Source of the DNA: Amphimedon queenslandica
Taxonomy: Eukaryota > Porifera > Demospongiae > Haplosclerida > Niphatidae
Length of the DNA stretch: 64,000 nt
Assembly: GCF_000090795.2 (NCBI RefSeq)
Contig: NW_003546243.1
Span: forward strand, 371,520 to 435,519
Direction of reading: 5' to 3'
The notes under the pieces were generated by a model that saw only the letters and a program-made list of their open reading frames with translations, was not told the DNA's origin and ran no database searches. Made by a program: the position numbers and the translations under genes. Positions 34,763 through 46,512 of the stretch are shown here, piece by piece (position 1 is the first letter of the stretch; every line of letters begins with the position of its first letter).

Positions 34763-34909
34763 CAACAACAATAAATAAATAAACATTTCACTGTATCTGT
34801 CATAGTAAACTTTAATAGCAATATCTTTCATAAACTTTAAATAGTTGATGTGTATATAAGAGGAGGAGAGCCTTGAGTGATCAGTTACACCTTAATCTTT
34901 ACATGATAC

Positions 34910-37250
34910 TCATCTCTCATCAACTTTCCTATACAACAAAAGAGTACATTATATTTACTAGATCATAAAAGGGCATTCATAATATGCAGTGCAGATTAAG
35001 ATAAGAGAGGGACTGAGAGAAAGAGAGACAAAGAGTAATTGAGAACATCAACACTTTGTGCAGCAACAGGCCGTTACATGCACACCAGCCATACTTGTAC
35101 CTTCTCTTTCTTTTCTTTCTTTCACATTCAGAGCATTCACAGTCTGACTGATCAGACTCTGAAGATGAGGAGCTGCTACTGCTGTCATCGCTGCTCTCAC
35201 TAGAGGGCAGGCCTGTCTCTTGGGTAAGATCTACTTCATCTGCAGCCTTTGCTAGCTCAGGTCTCTCTTCCTATAACACAATGTTGTTCATGCATTAATG
35301 GCTGTTGGCATTTGAGTTTGAAACTAGGAACATAATGTTATGATGCTACTCAAAGCAGTCAATATTCATAAAGGCAATGCTACAAATATTTTAGCCGTTT
35401 GATGTTTAAAATTGCTTTTCTCAGCTTACAACTATTACTAATCCTTTATAAGGTTGCACTTTAAGATAAAATCACTACAAAAAGACACTTATAGTCATCT
35501 CCAAACTCATGAAGGCAATCCTAATACAAAGCTCACGTATTATCTATTATGACTATTATGCTGATTAATTCCTGTGTTTTTATATAAATAAGCATGGGCT
35601 AATTGCTTTGTGTCTATCAGTACTGGCTAATTAACCACAAGGACAAATCTTTAGTGATTGGAGCAAAGGTTCAATAAAAAAAATCTAATCATGCCCAATT
35701 TTAAAGGCAAAATAAAATTTAGTTAGAATACACGACGGCATACTTTTAAGGCTTGGTACCATTTCTTGGAGAGTTTGGGTCTCCCGTGAACAGTTTTATG
35801 CCACACGACAGGAAAGTTGACAGGACTACAGAAATTCTGTGTAACAGCAATGGCAGTATCAAGGTTTAGTACGACATGCCACCAACCACTGGGAACAAAT
35901 ACTGTCTCTCCTGGACACTGTAATATCTCAATCTATTTCAAGAAATCAAACAATCAACAATCGCTATCACTATCATATCATTGCTATTATAATCATACAT
36001 GTAGCAATTCATTAATCTAGTAGTTTCAACATTATTAAACAAACAAAAAACACGACTGTCTATTAGCAATGACTCACTCCTTTGCAGTCCTTAGGCCAGC
36101 TAGGTAACTGCGTTTTAGGATAGACCATGGCAAACCATGCTATTGCTTCATCGTGCTGGTGGCCACTAATGCTAGTTGGGACCTTTAGCAACTCCTTTGG
36201 AGTATGAGGAGGAAACAATGCCCACCTAGCAAAGAATAATGTTAATCCATATATTCATACTGATGTTATGAGAGTCTGAATAAATATGCATGTCTGGTTT
36301 GGCTCTAATTACTTACAAAGTTTTGAGCACTAGTTGTGAGTGCTTTAAAAGACACTATAGGACTATAGACTTATAGAGCATACCTCTTGTATCCACTGAC
36401 AAGAGCATTCCAAGCACTAGTTCCCAATGGATCAATGTGTATACCAGTACCTGATCTAGCCGGACCCATTACAAACCATCTAGCAATACAGTACAAACGT
36501 TCTCTTTGTCTTTTAATGCCCGGTTTACCTGTATGGGGGTCTCCTGGCCTCTCCAGCGTATCGAAATAAATCGTCTTGGAAATACTTTGGGATTAAATAG
36601 TCTTCTAACAACTGACACTTCTTAGGATGCTAGAGTAGAAGACAGAGAGTTTTTGTGGTATTTTCTAATGATTATATAAAATCGTTAAAGTGCCTTACCT
36701 CACCAAAAGAGCTATCAAAAATATACATAGGACTATCATCTTCGTTATTATGAATATAATGAATGTAATATTTCATTTTGAGCTTGACTGAGTAGCCACT
36801 GTTATCTTCGCCACATTTAAATCTCTGATTACGGTATTTACGATTTAACCTCTAATAAAATAACATATATAGCAGAATCCAATTAACTAATAGATAATTG
36901 AATTTTAACGCATAAACGTATACAAGCGATAGTGTAACATAACACTATCTTGACCACACCCATCACAAATATCTCACCTCAAGAGTCCATTTGTCACCTG
37001 CTGCCCAGTTCCGCTGACCGTCTACTATCACGACCGGTTGACTTGATCTCTCGTAACGCTCCGCAAAGGTCTGCTGGTCTACTTCGGTGTAGTTAATCCT
37101 AGGACAACTGTCTTTAACGGTCTCCTTGGCAAGAGAGAATGTCTTGGAGTAGTTGAACTGTTTCCATCCCGAGTCACCTTTGAGTTCTACGTACAGTGAG
37201 AGGAGGTCTGATATTAGATGCACTACCTGGTCTTCCACGGGTCTTGGCAT
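34910..37250 (-). CDS. JMJD6: JMJD6 JmjC dioxygenase
   Basis: Eight exons in phase (36978-37250, 36699-36851, 36529-36629, 36384-36479, 36078-36225, 35744-35932, 35101-35270, 34910-34928) give 382 residues (human 403). The JmjC iron ligands are visible: His and Asp in [18 protein letters not shown] and the second His in [13 protein letters not shown]. Other hallmarks are [37 protein letters not shown] and [19 protein letters not shown] Ser-rich acidic stretch and a basic end (RKKRKRRKVDER) follow. JMJD6 is a nuclear Fe(II)/2-oxoglutarate lysyl hydroxylase/arginine demethylase acting on splicing factors. The last small exon is my best fit; if it is not used, the reading frame runs on to a stop at 34977 with a different tail. 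Upstream, an E-box CACGTG (37360-37365) is followed by CCAAT. Confidence 0.93.
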
Positions 37251-37454
37251 CGTTTATTCTCTCGCTGGCTCTTTTATCTGACTCTTCCATCCTTTTCTAC
37301 CTCGTTTTCCACTGCTGTTGTTAATGTTGCCACATGTAGCCCCGCCCAAAACTCACGCCCACGTGGCCAATGTAACTATCTTTGCATTAACAGAAAAAAA
37401 AGAAAAACATTTAAAATTCGAAAACAAGACGATTCAATTACAATTACGACTCAA
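37251..37454. promoter_or_regulatory. JMJD6 promoter / prenylcysteine oxidase 3' flank
   Basis: It lies 204 bp between two minus-strand genes. It contains CCCGCCC (37341-37347), E-box CACGTG at 37360-37365 and CCAAT at 37367-37371. These suggest the JMJD6 core promoter about 100 bp upstream of its ATG. Function is inferred. Confidence 0.4.
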
Positions 37455-39728
37455 TTATTGGGTCATTTTCTTCTTTAAAATGTATTCTTTTGCTAGCAGA
37501 GCGACGTTCTTGGCTCCGATTGCACTCATTTCCATTGCACTGGCAGCCTTCTCAATCCCGTTAATGTAGAGGAGCCCGCCCTCAGCATCCAGCACAAATG
37601 GAGGACACTCCTCGGGTGGAGCATACTGAGGATAAGCCAGCCAGTCCTTTGAGACGACTCCTTCAGTTGATACGAATAATTGAGAGATTTCTGAATCTGA
37701 GAGAAAATTGTTTGAGAATACTTTGAATACTTGGGTAGGGAGATCCCTCAGTGGCTTGTTATAATTCTTTTTCACTTCTTCCTCTGAGGCTGTGGCTGGA
37801 ATATCCTGAGAGCAACTATTGAAATCAACCGGTGGATCGGTCATATCGTTGGTTAGGATGGTGAGCGGATAGTCCCGCGGGTACTGATCAGCTTTAGGGT
37901 AACCAAACAGCTTGGCATTGGGTTTGCCCTTGATCCAGGTTGCCACAGTCCTGTGATATGGAGTCTTGGTCCCATCAGTGAAGATGGTCTGGGAGAAATT
38001 AGCAAATGCAATCTTTGACAAGTTTAAAGGATGAGCTATAATGACTACATCAAACTCAATCAAAGAGGTACCAGTCGAGTCGCTATACTCCACCATGTAC
38101 ATATTGTCATCTTCTTTTGTCACCTTTGTTACAGTGGAAACATGGTATGTGGCTTTAGATGCTTCGAGTGCTTTCTCTGGTATTTGACGATTTCCTCCAA
38201 TGACAGACCAGAGGTAGCCATCTTCCATCCCAGCCAGCGAAACAAAGCCAGTGAACGCATCGACTTGATTAGTCTGTCCATAATTGCATTTCATTCCAGC
38301 GCATACTAGATCATCAACAAGTTCAGCATTCCATCCGAGAGTGTTCTTGAAATAATCATCAGCACTTACCTGTTGTGAAAGAATTAAAATAAAAGCAGAT
38401 GAGTTATAGATGTGGATATGTGCAAAAAATATTAAACCATTCAGGGTTCCCACAAAGCATGTTAAGTGAGCTTAACAGCATGAGCTTCATGAGCTGACAA
38501 ATAAGCATCGCATTAGGTTATAATAGCCTTTGGACCAACTTTTAAAATTCGTAAAAAAATCCAACTCTGATCGTAATCAATTCAAACTTTCTACACATCA
38601 TAAAAACATGTATATGTATCAGAGAAAATTATAAAAATGGAAAATTCTCTCCTAGTCATTTTTGCCAAAATTTGGCCCAAGACCATGTACTATAGTACAG
38701 GGACTTTGGCCTGATTTTAAAGCACTTTTAAAAATTCATAAAAAATCCAATTTTGATTGGAATCAATTTAAACTTTCTACATAACTTACAAATATGTATA
38801 TGCATTGATAAAAATTGTAAAAATAGAGGATTCTCTCCTAGTGATTTTTGACAAAATAGCCTATACTATTCTTAGTAATGCTACTATAATTATTACTAAA
38901 TAGTACAGGTTGTTTTGTCAAATTTTGGAGCAACTTTATAAATTCATAAAGAATTCTATGATGCTAAGCAATGTCAAAAAAACTATGTGAAACCCTGAAA
39001 CCATTGCTAAAATACTATAATTTGCTCATGCTAAATGAAGTGAGTGTTGAACTTACAGTAATTTCATTACAAAATTTTTCCCCACCCATAGCTCTCAGCA
39101 TGTCAGGCACCGTCTTGAAGGACTTTCCTTTTTCCTGTAGCTTGTAAATATTTGAAAAGCCTTTCAACTCTGAGTGAATTGAGCGTGACATCCGGAACAA
39201 GCTCAGTCCGTATTTCCAGAGAAGTTTCAGGTTATTGAGGATGCCAGAGAAACCAAGATGGAGGACAAATCTTTGACCATTGTATATAGCAAGAGGCGAG
39301 CTTGGAATTTTAGACGAGTTGAATTCTTTCAGACCTATAAAGATCAGAAAATTATTATTTAATTTAGAGATCTAGATATAAGCTCAGCGGCAATTAATAT
39401 TATCGATTTCCCTACCAAATTTTTTCCTGAATTCTACCATATGTTTATTGCTGGTATGTATAACTGCTCCACCACTTTCATAAATGTTCCCCTGGAATTC
39501 AATCACAGCACATCTACCACCTACAACCTGACTGTCGTTGAATACGTGGATCTCCACATTGTCCCCACAGAGCTCTCTCAGGAAATAAGCGGATGAACAG
39601 CCTCCAATTCCACCACCAATGATACCAACTTTAACATTAGGGAAATCTTCAGGGGGAGAGGTTGTTTCTGGCTCTGAAAAGTATTTTCCAATAAATGGAA
39701 TCCAACCGAAAAGAAACGAGGCAGCCAT
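37455..39728 (-). CDS. PCYOX1: Prenylcysteine oxidase
   Basis: Three exons in phase: 39416-39728, 39057-39334 and 37455-38369; 501 residues (human PCYOX1 505). An N-terminal hydrophobic stretch (MAASFLFGWIPFIGKYF) precedes the FAD-binding Rossmann motif VGIIGGGIGGCSSAYFL and VVGGRCAVIEFQGNIYESGG. The rest matches the family: GAVIHTSNKHMVEFRKKFG, CAGMKCNYGQTNQVDAFTG, DGYLWSVIGGNRQIPEKAL and INGIEKAASAMEMSAIGAKN. The enzyme is a flavoprotein that breaks down prenylcysteines from prenylated proteins in lysosomes. The intron between exons 2 and 3 (38370-39056) holds 187-bp repeats. Exon 3 begins with GTAAGT, the same as the donor of that intron, so the exact junction is ambiguous by eye but the phase is fixed. 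Confidence 0.93.
38525..38965 (-). repeat. 187-bp repeat array in prenylcysteine oxidase intron
   Basis: More than two units, same sense as the host gene, with CATAAAAACATGTATATGTA, ACCATGTACTATAGTACAGG and ATTTTGATTGGAATCAATTT. The right-hand unit is more decayed and its palindrome is spread out (about 38870-38912). Confidence 0.85.
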
Positions 39729-39972
39729 GTCATAGATATTAGAGCCACGCCTACCAACAAACCACTCCCATAATCACCGCGCCCGGGCCCGGCCGTACTT
39801 TTGGAGTCGCTTAGCTCTTTCTATCAAAGTCGAGATCGAGGTCGAGATCAAAGTCTGCTGTTTGAGCTGCAGTAGCTGTTAACAAGAAAGAAAGACATCT
39901 AGATCTATTAAATTCCTATCCTCCTTGGAAAAATACTATCACAATTCATAAAAGACAGAGAGCGACTGAATC
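39729..39972. promoter_or_regulatory. Divergent promoter, GC-rich, with two TCF/LEF-like sites
   Basis: It separates prenylcysteine oxidase (-) from the first MNNL-like gene (+). A GC-rich core lies at about 39778-39796 (GCGCCCGGGCCCGGCCG), followed by two ATCAAAG sites at 39823-39829 and 39847-39853 with the repeated phrase TCGAGATC between them. ATCAAAG matches the TCF/LEF consensus. Whether it is used is unknown. Confidence 0.4.
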
Positions 39973-41014
39973 ATGAAACTACTCTTTATCTCCCTTCTCG
40001 TTATTTTCTCAGTAAGATAATATCTCGGATTATTCTCAATTATTACATGATGTATTCTCTATTGTTTGTATCAGTGCGTTATAATTATTATGTAAGCCTG
40101 ATGCCGTTATGTAGGCCAGATATTAGTATAATTATTGTGGTTTCCTGTTCTACTAAAGCAAGCATTGATTACTCTTACCATATTTGTCAAAACAGTGATG
40201 GTATTATTAGTACTACTCACTCTAATGTAGTTTACTATAGTTCATTACCACTATTTCATAGGTCGTTAAAGCAGAATGGACACTATCAGTACGTCTTATT
40301 AGCTATTCTAAGCAATACAGTTTAGTATTAGTCCAAGGAACTAGTCTGGAATACTGCTGTTGCAATTGCAATGGACTGCCCAATTGCTGTGATCAAATAG
40401 CTACCATAATAAATCCCAGGTGTGGTAATAATTGTGGGATTCGTCTCTCTGTGTGTGGAAGGCAAGGAAGTGGACCATCAATGTGTAGTAATACCACATC
40501 ATCCATTTCACTTGGCCATAATGCTACCTTTGAGGAGAACAGAGCTTATGGAGGTCTACAAAACCCAATTCAAATAATGTTTGGAAACTTAAGCTCTGAA
40601 GTGAGTCACATGCAGTATACACTATCTATGGTCATTCTGTTATAGAATATTATCCTTGAGATGTCTGTCATGAATGAAGATGAACGTATTTCAAGTCTTG
40701 GAAGTTTCTCGGTATCAATTCCTCCACAGTTAACCACCTCATACTCTAACAAAATGACATCCAATACTCACAATAATGAATTTCTGTCTGCAAGTATCAC
40801 CTATGACTACAGATTGACTTGCTCACCAGAATCTGCTTGCCCTAACAGTAGTCCTAGTCCTAGTCCTAGCAACAGCCCTAATGGTATTGGCAGTATCTTA
40901 GTGAAGAGTAAGTACTAGTAAAATGCAACTGAATTAAAATATTTATTCTTTACAGGTTCAGTCTGGCTACTGATACTAATCACACTGTTGATAAGTGTTG
41001 CTGCAGTGCATTGA
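39973..41014 (+). CDS. Secreted, probably GPI-anchored protein with a Notch-ligand MNNL-like domain (copy A)
   Basis: Four exons in phase (39973-40011, 40262-40600, 40646-40907, 40956-41014), about 232 residues. The signal peptide MKLLFISLLVIFSVVKA is split over exons 1 and 2. The mature protein starts EWTLSVRLISYSKQYSLV, then a Cys cluster (YCCCNCNGLPNCC), LSVCGRQGSG, NPIQIMFGNLSSE, IILEMSVMNED and ITYDYRLTCS. This order parallels the N-terminal MNNL domain of Delta/Jagged (strand, CC cluster, FRVCLK, NPI.FPF, SLIIEA, YSYRFVC). No DSL or EGF domain follows. Instead there is a short Ser/Pro stalk (SPSPSPSNSPNG) and a C-terminal hydrophobic run, SSVWLLILITLLISVAAVH, with no cytoplasmic tail, as in GPI signals. 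The next gene is its tandem copy with the same intron phases. Homology to MNNL is by eye. Confidence 0.75.
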
Positions 41015-41216
41015 TGATTAACTATTTTTTTGATTTTGCTGAAATAATTATGTTGCTACTTTTTTGAAAAATGATTCCTTTTTGCTTTTTAGATTATGTT
41101 TATTACAGTTATTATTATACATTATACCATTCAGTTGTTATTATTTTCGTTATTCCACTGAGCCACCCTTTAAAAGGGAGCATTCACTGTTTCAGTTCTA
41201 ATAGCATAGAGAAATA

Positions 41217-42373
41217 ATGGAAGGAAAGCTTCTTATTAGTACTTGTCTTCTACTTATACCTTCTTCGGTAAGATTCATCATGTTACTAACTTATGGATCA
41301 CAAAATGTTAACTTTCTATAGTAGATAATGCTTAATCTATTCAATAGGTTTCTACAGCCGATTGGACACTATCACTTCGTCTTGTTAGTTACTATAAAGA
41401 CTACAGCATTGTTCCTGATACCACAGGAACGGAGTATTGCTGTTGTATATGTGTCAACCAATCATGCTGTCAGGAAAAAGCAAATTGTGTCAATCCTACT
41501 TGCGTCAATAATAAAATTTATGATTGCCCATTTTCTCTTTCTTTCTGTGCGATACAAGGAAGCAGTTCAGTTTGCAGAGACACTTCATTCTTTAACATTC
41601 TTAATTCAACGACTTTTGGAGGAACTGTTGGTGATCTGACAAATCCAATTCACCTAATAATGCCAGGAAACTTAGGCGCCAAAGTAAGCAATCAAGACTC
41701 AATTGCATGTAATGTTTCCTTTATAATAGAATATTGTCCTTACTGTGTCTATCATTCACAATAATAATGGAACAAATGTGACAGTGGGGAATTTTTCAAA
41801 TTCAATTCCTCCACTGCCAAATGACTCTTTTTCTGTAAATACAACACAAACAACTAGCGATGACCAGTATTTGTCTGCAAGTATAATGTATGAATACAGA
41901 TTGTTGAATTGCTCTGCTTATGACTGCCTTACTCTGGAGACTGCTGCTAGCTCCATTCCTGCTACAAGTGCTAGCATTATTACTGGTACTCCCATTCCAA
42001 TTAGTGCTAGTAGTACTAATGGAGGTACTACTACCGTTTCTATTACCAGTGTCAGTGCTAGTGGAGGTATGACTACTAGTGTGAGTAATACTAATGGCGG
42101 TAGTAGTACTATCACTAGTGTTAGGGCTAGTAGTACTATCACTAGTGTTAGGGCTAGTAGTACTAATGGAGGCAGTGTTCCTGCTAGTGTTCAACCCACT
42201 ACCTGTTCTACTGGCTCTCCTACACCTACATGTACTAACAGTAATAGTGGTGGTCAAATACAAAGTAAGCGACTGCTCCAATAATAAAAAATATTTTATC
42301 CTTAACAGGTTCAAAATGGATACTATTACTGATCACACTGATGATGATGAGTGCTGCTGTAGTGTATCAATGA
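41217..42373 (+). CDS. Secreted, probably GPI-anchored MNNL-like protein (copy B)
   Basis: Four exons (41217-41267, 41349-41684, 41730-42264, 42309-42373), all in phase, about 328 residues, with the same exon plan as copy A. The signal peptide is MEGKLLISTCLLLIPSSVST. The domain runs DWTLSLRLVSYYKDYSIV, YCCCICVNQSCC, CPFSLSFCAIQGSS, NPIHLIMPGNLGAK, IVLTVSIIHNNNG and IMYEYRLLNC, again like the Delta/Jagged N-terminal domain. The stalk is longer than in A: about 110 residues of Thr/Ser/Gly repeats, with TSVRASST encoded twice in direct tandem (about 42106-42160). It ends in SSKWILLLITLMMMSAAVVY with no tail, a GPI-type signal. The two copies differ mainly in stalk length, so they may present the same head at different heights from the membrane (inference). 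Confidence 0.75.
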
Positions 42374-43194
42374 AGATTATTCCTAACTGTGTGCCAAGCT
42401 TTGAATAATTACACCATAAAAAGTAAAAACATTCCTTTATCTTATAGATGAGTGCACATAGCTATTTTTGTAAACTAATGTTTCACTAATAAATTGTTTT
42501 ATAAATCTCTTAATAGCATAATATCAAAATGATATATTAGCAATAGACAAATAGTTTTTACCAGAAAAGTAACACATGTACAAAGTGTCATAGGATGTTT
42601 ACTGTTATTGTACAATTCCTGTATCAACAGTAGTAACCCATACACATGCATGTAAACCCGACAAGCAGGTAGCATACGTACATTATATATAGCATCTATT
42701 CTAAAGCAACCACCAGGCAAAAACCCAAAAATTGCTACAATGTAATGCTTAATTATTGTTAGCACTGGAATATTTTCAAAAAACAGTGGTCCTCCAAAAA
42801 TTAGCTGCAATTTTGGAAGGAAACTCTCAGTTGAGGCTCTTGAAGTACAAGAGTCTTTAAATGCAATGAATGTGCAAAGAGAGATTTAGTCTTAGCTGGA
42901 CGCTTACTGACTTCAATGGGATCATACTATCATTAATAATAAAGACAAATTAATAATTAGTGTGGTCACACAATTGAACTGATAAAGAGAAACAGAAGAG
43001 GGAGCAATGATAAACATGGAAGACATTACTTACCAATACACTAAAAGCAGTAATTATGTAAAATAAACAAACAGAAAAGCTACACATCATAATAATAATA
43101 ATAATAATTAAGTAATAAAGCATGATCAATACTCAGTGCAGTGAAAATTGGTGAAATAATAATATAAATAATGCTTTAATGCGTATCTCAGTTA

Positions 43195-43227
<33 letters not shown>

Positions 43228-43303
43228 TCAAATTTTGCTTTCTGGTATAGAGTGGTATTATAATTTGCTGTAGAGATAATAAGAACCGAATGTGATGGGC
43301 TAA
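42374..43303. other. Convergent intergenic region
   Basis: About 930 AT-rich bases between the end of MNNL-like copy B (+) and the end of the sorting nexin (-). It holds short AAT arrays at about 43088-43108 and 43196-43230. No supported ORF or RNA gene is seen. Confidence 0.45.
43196..43230. repeat. (AAT)n microsatellite
   Basis: An uninterrupted run of about eleven to twelve AAT units in the convergent spacer. Confidence 0.85.
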
Positions 43304-46300
43304 CTACAGATCAGTGCTTTCATCAAATCCAGATAAGGCACTCTCTAACTTTCCTGTTATCTGTAACAATGATAAGAGGAATGAAGATAAAATGCATGTA
43401 GAAATAAAAGGTGTAGGCATGTAGAAATAAACCAAAATCAAAGTCCAAGGGATGTAGTGTGTGGGTGAATCATGAAAGAACATCAAAGGGTATAAAAAAC
43501 AGTACATCAATAGTGCATGGAGTGGGATGTGTACATACACGTTACCTCTTTATAGAAGTTGATCTGTGCCTGGAGCATTGCTTTCATCATTTCACGGAAA
43601 TCCACGACTCTCTCTCTCTGGAAATGATATACCTCTGCTAGTACTATGGAGGAGACTTTCTCGGAGCGAGCGGTAATGTCACTTGCCTCCATAAACTAAA
43701 AGAAAGAGAGAGAGAGAGAGAGGAGGTGAAGGGACAAAAAAGAGGTCACATGTGTATATATACAGGCACTTGTTAGTTTTAGGAACATACACACACACGA
43801 CCTTTAACTCTTCCAACTTACGTCAATCCGTCCTTCCTCTTTCATTCTTTCGCAGTCCCTGACTTTACTCGCTGCGCCTTTGTGGATGTCATGAACGTCG
43901 GGAAACTCTTGAATGAGCCCAAGATACTCCTTTAGCACATCCATAGCAGGCAGCATGTCATATTTAGGCTACACAAGACAAGATGAAGCATTATTCACAA
44001 TGTAAAGGAGTGTAGGACACTCACTTGATTATTGTAAAGATCTCCTATTTGCTTGTACATGTCAGCAGTGTAGTTGATGGCCCTTGTTAATGGCATTGAG
44101 TCTAAAAGAGATGTTATTAAGTGTATTATTATTATTATTTAATTATTAGCGCATGCTTTACAAGTGATGTTAGGCTTACATTCTTTATTCACCATCTCAA
44201 AGCAATGGCCCAGTCCTGTGATTACAGCTGCCATTCTGTGATGCTCAGCCATAAAAGCTAAAAAAAAATATGAAAAGCAATAGATCACAATAGGCAATGA
44301 CGATAATACATGTACATTATAGCTATAACTTTATAACTTACGTCCAGACATTTTATTGCAGTGGTCAATGAACTTTGCCTTCATCTTGGTAAGGCTCTCC
44401 TCCATTGACTGGAGGAAGATGGAAAAATGCTCGACAGTCTTTTCTCTGTTTAAAAAATAACAAAAACAGACAGTGAAACATAAACTTTGTTAATAGCTTA
44501 CGCTTCCGATATTTCACTAGTCATTGTGTGCTCAAGAGTCAAGTAGAGGGCACCATTGGTCACTTCATCTTTCTCTGCTTTTCTCTTACCAGCTTTCCAT
44601 TCCTTTAAGATACAGAAAATAAATAAAGAATAAATGGTATGTTTGTGATAGTCTACCTTTTCATCAGGGCAGGCAAGGAAGTGATGAAATACGTCAGAGC
44701 GAGATATGACAGGATGCCTTGCAATCCTGTTTGTCCACATTTGCAACTTTTCTCTTCTCTTCTCCACAAAGTCTTCTCCATAACGACCTACATGTACATG
44801 TATAAAGACGAGACATAAAAGACCTGTTCTTTCTCTCTTTCTCTCTCTCTCTTACCGTAATATTGCTTGTCAGGAAGTGGTGGGACGCTGAAAAAAGCAA
44901 ACTTAATGGCGAGTCTCTCATGAAGCCAGTCGTAATGCTTGTATCTCCTGCTAACAGGACGATCGCCATTCTAAAATAAAGTATATATTTCATGACATAC
45001 ATGTAGGTTTTAAAAGCAGTCCAAGTTTTAATACAAAAAAATTATTATCAAATTACTCCAAGCTATTTTTAATTCATCAATAAAGTAGCTTCACTTACTG
45101 ATGTGGTTATTTCATAAGCAATGAATGACTTGATTCCCTTGAACTTGCTCTTCTTCTGAGGATTAGATACATTGACACTATAAGGATTAGGGTTCGGCTC
45201 CCACATAGGCGAACCGTCTTCTGATTGCTAAGAGAGGAAAAAAGAAGAAATGTATACATGTACATGTGTAAAAACATGTACATGTACATGTATATACATA
45301 GAAACTAGGTAAATGCTTACAACAACTTTGACAGTCTGGTCTGTGATGGCTCTCCTCACAGATACACTACCCAAAATAAATCCTTCGGTACCAGTTTTAA
45401 CGAATGGAGAAAATCTAGAAAATAATAATTAATAATAATAAATTAAATTTATAACAATAGTAACAATTCTTTAAAAGGAGGTATATATATTTCCTAACCT
45501 GTTTATGTTTTTCTTGACAGTTCCGTGTCTCCCGGCGATTGATCCACTTTGTTGTCCTGGTGAGACTGACCTCTGACCTCCACTTGATGCCTGATCATTA
45601 GTAGCTACAGAGACAATGAAATAATTATGTGACACATAAAGTAAGCTCATGGACATGTGCATGTACACAGAAAAAATTATTAAAATGAAGAATACACTCT
45701 GAGCCATTTTCGACAAAAAAACCTAGCACAGGGGCTTCGGCCTGATTTTGGAGCAACTTTAAAAATTCGTAAAAAATCCAATTTTTATCGGAATCAATTT
45801 AAACTTTCTATACAACATAAAAACATGTATATGTATCAGGAAAAATTATAAAAATGGACAATTCTCTCATAGTCATTTTTGCTGAAATTTGGCTCGAGAC
45901 CATGTACTATATATAGTACAGGGATTTTGGCCCATTTTTAAGCAACTTTAAAAATTTGTAAAAAAATTGAAATTTAATTGGAATCACCTGAAACTTTCTA
46001 TGCAACATAAGTTCATGTATATGTATCAGAAAAAATCATAAAAATGGGAAAATCTTTCTTAGTCATTTTTGCCAAAATTTGGCCCGTGACCATGTACTAT
46101 AGTACAGGGACTTTGGCCTGATTTTTGAGGAACTTAAAAAATTCGTGAAAAATCCAAATTTGATTGGAACCAGTTCAAACTTTCTACGCAACATAAGTAC
46201 TTGTATATGTATCAGAAAAACTTATAAAAATAGAGAATTCTCTCAAAGTCACTTTTGACAAAATATGGTGCATAGTACAGGGTATCATTCATAGTACTTG

Positions 46301-46472
46301 TAATTATATTTAAGATGTGCATGTACCTTCAGTTTCTACACTGTTGCCAACTGCTTTACTCCTCACTGATTCTTCTGGATCATTGTCATCCCAATCATCT
46401 TCTTGCCAATCTTCATCGGGATTACCTTCATCATGGTTCATACCCATACCACCATCCTCTTCACCTTCCACC

Positions 46473-46512
<40 letters not shown>

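Noticed and set aside
41802-42314. Minus-strand Thr/Ser-rich frame of 170 codons
   Set aside because: It mirrors the repetitive stalk of MNNL-like copy B; the plus-strand frame has the signal peptide, splice sites and conserved domain.
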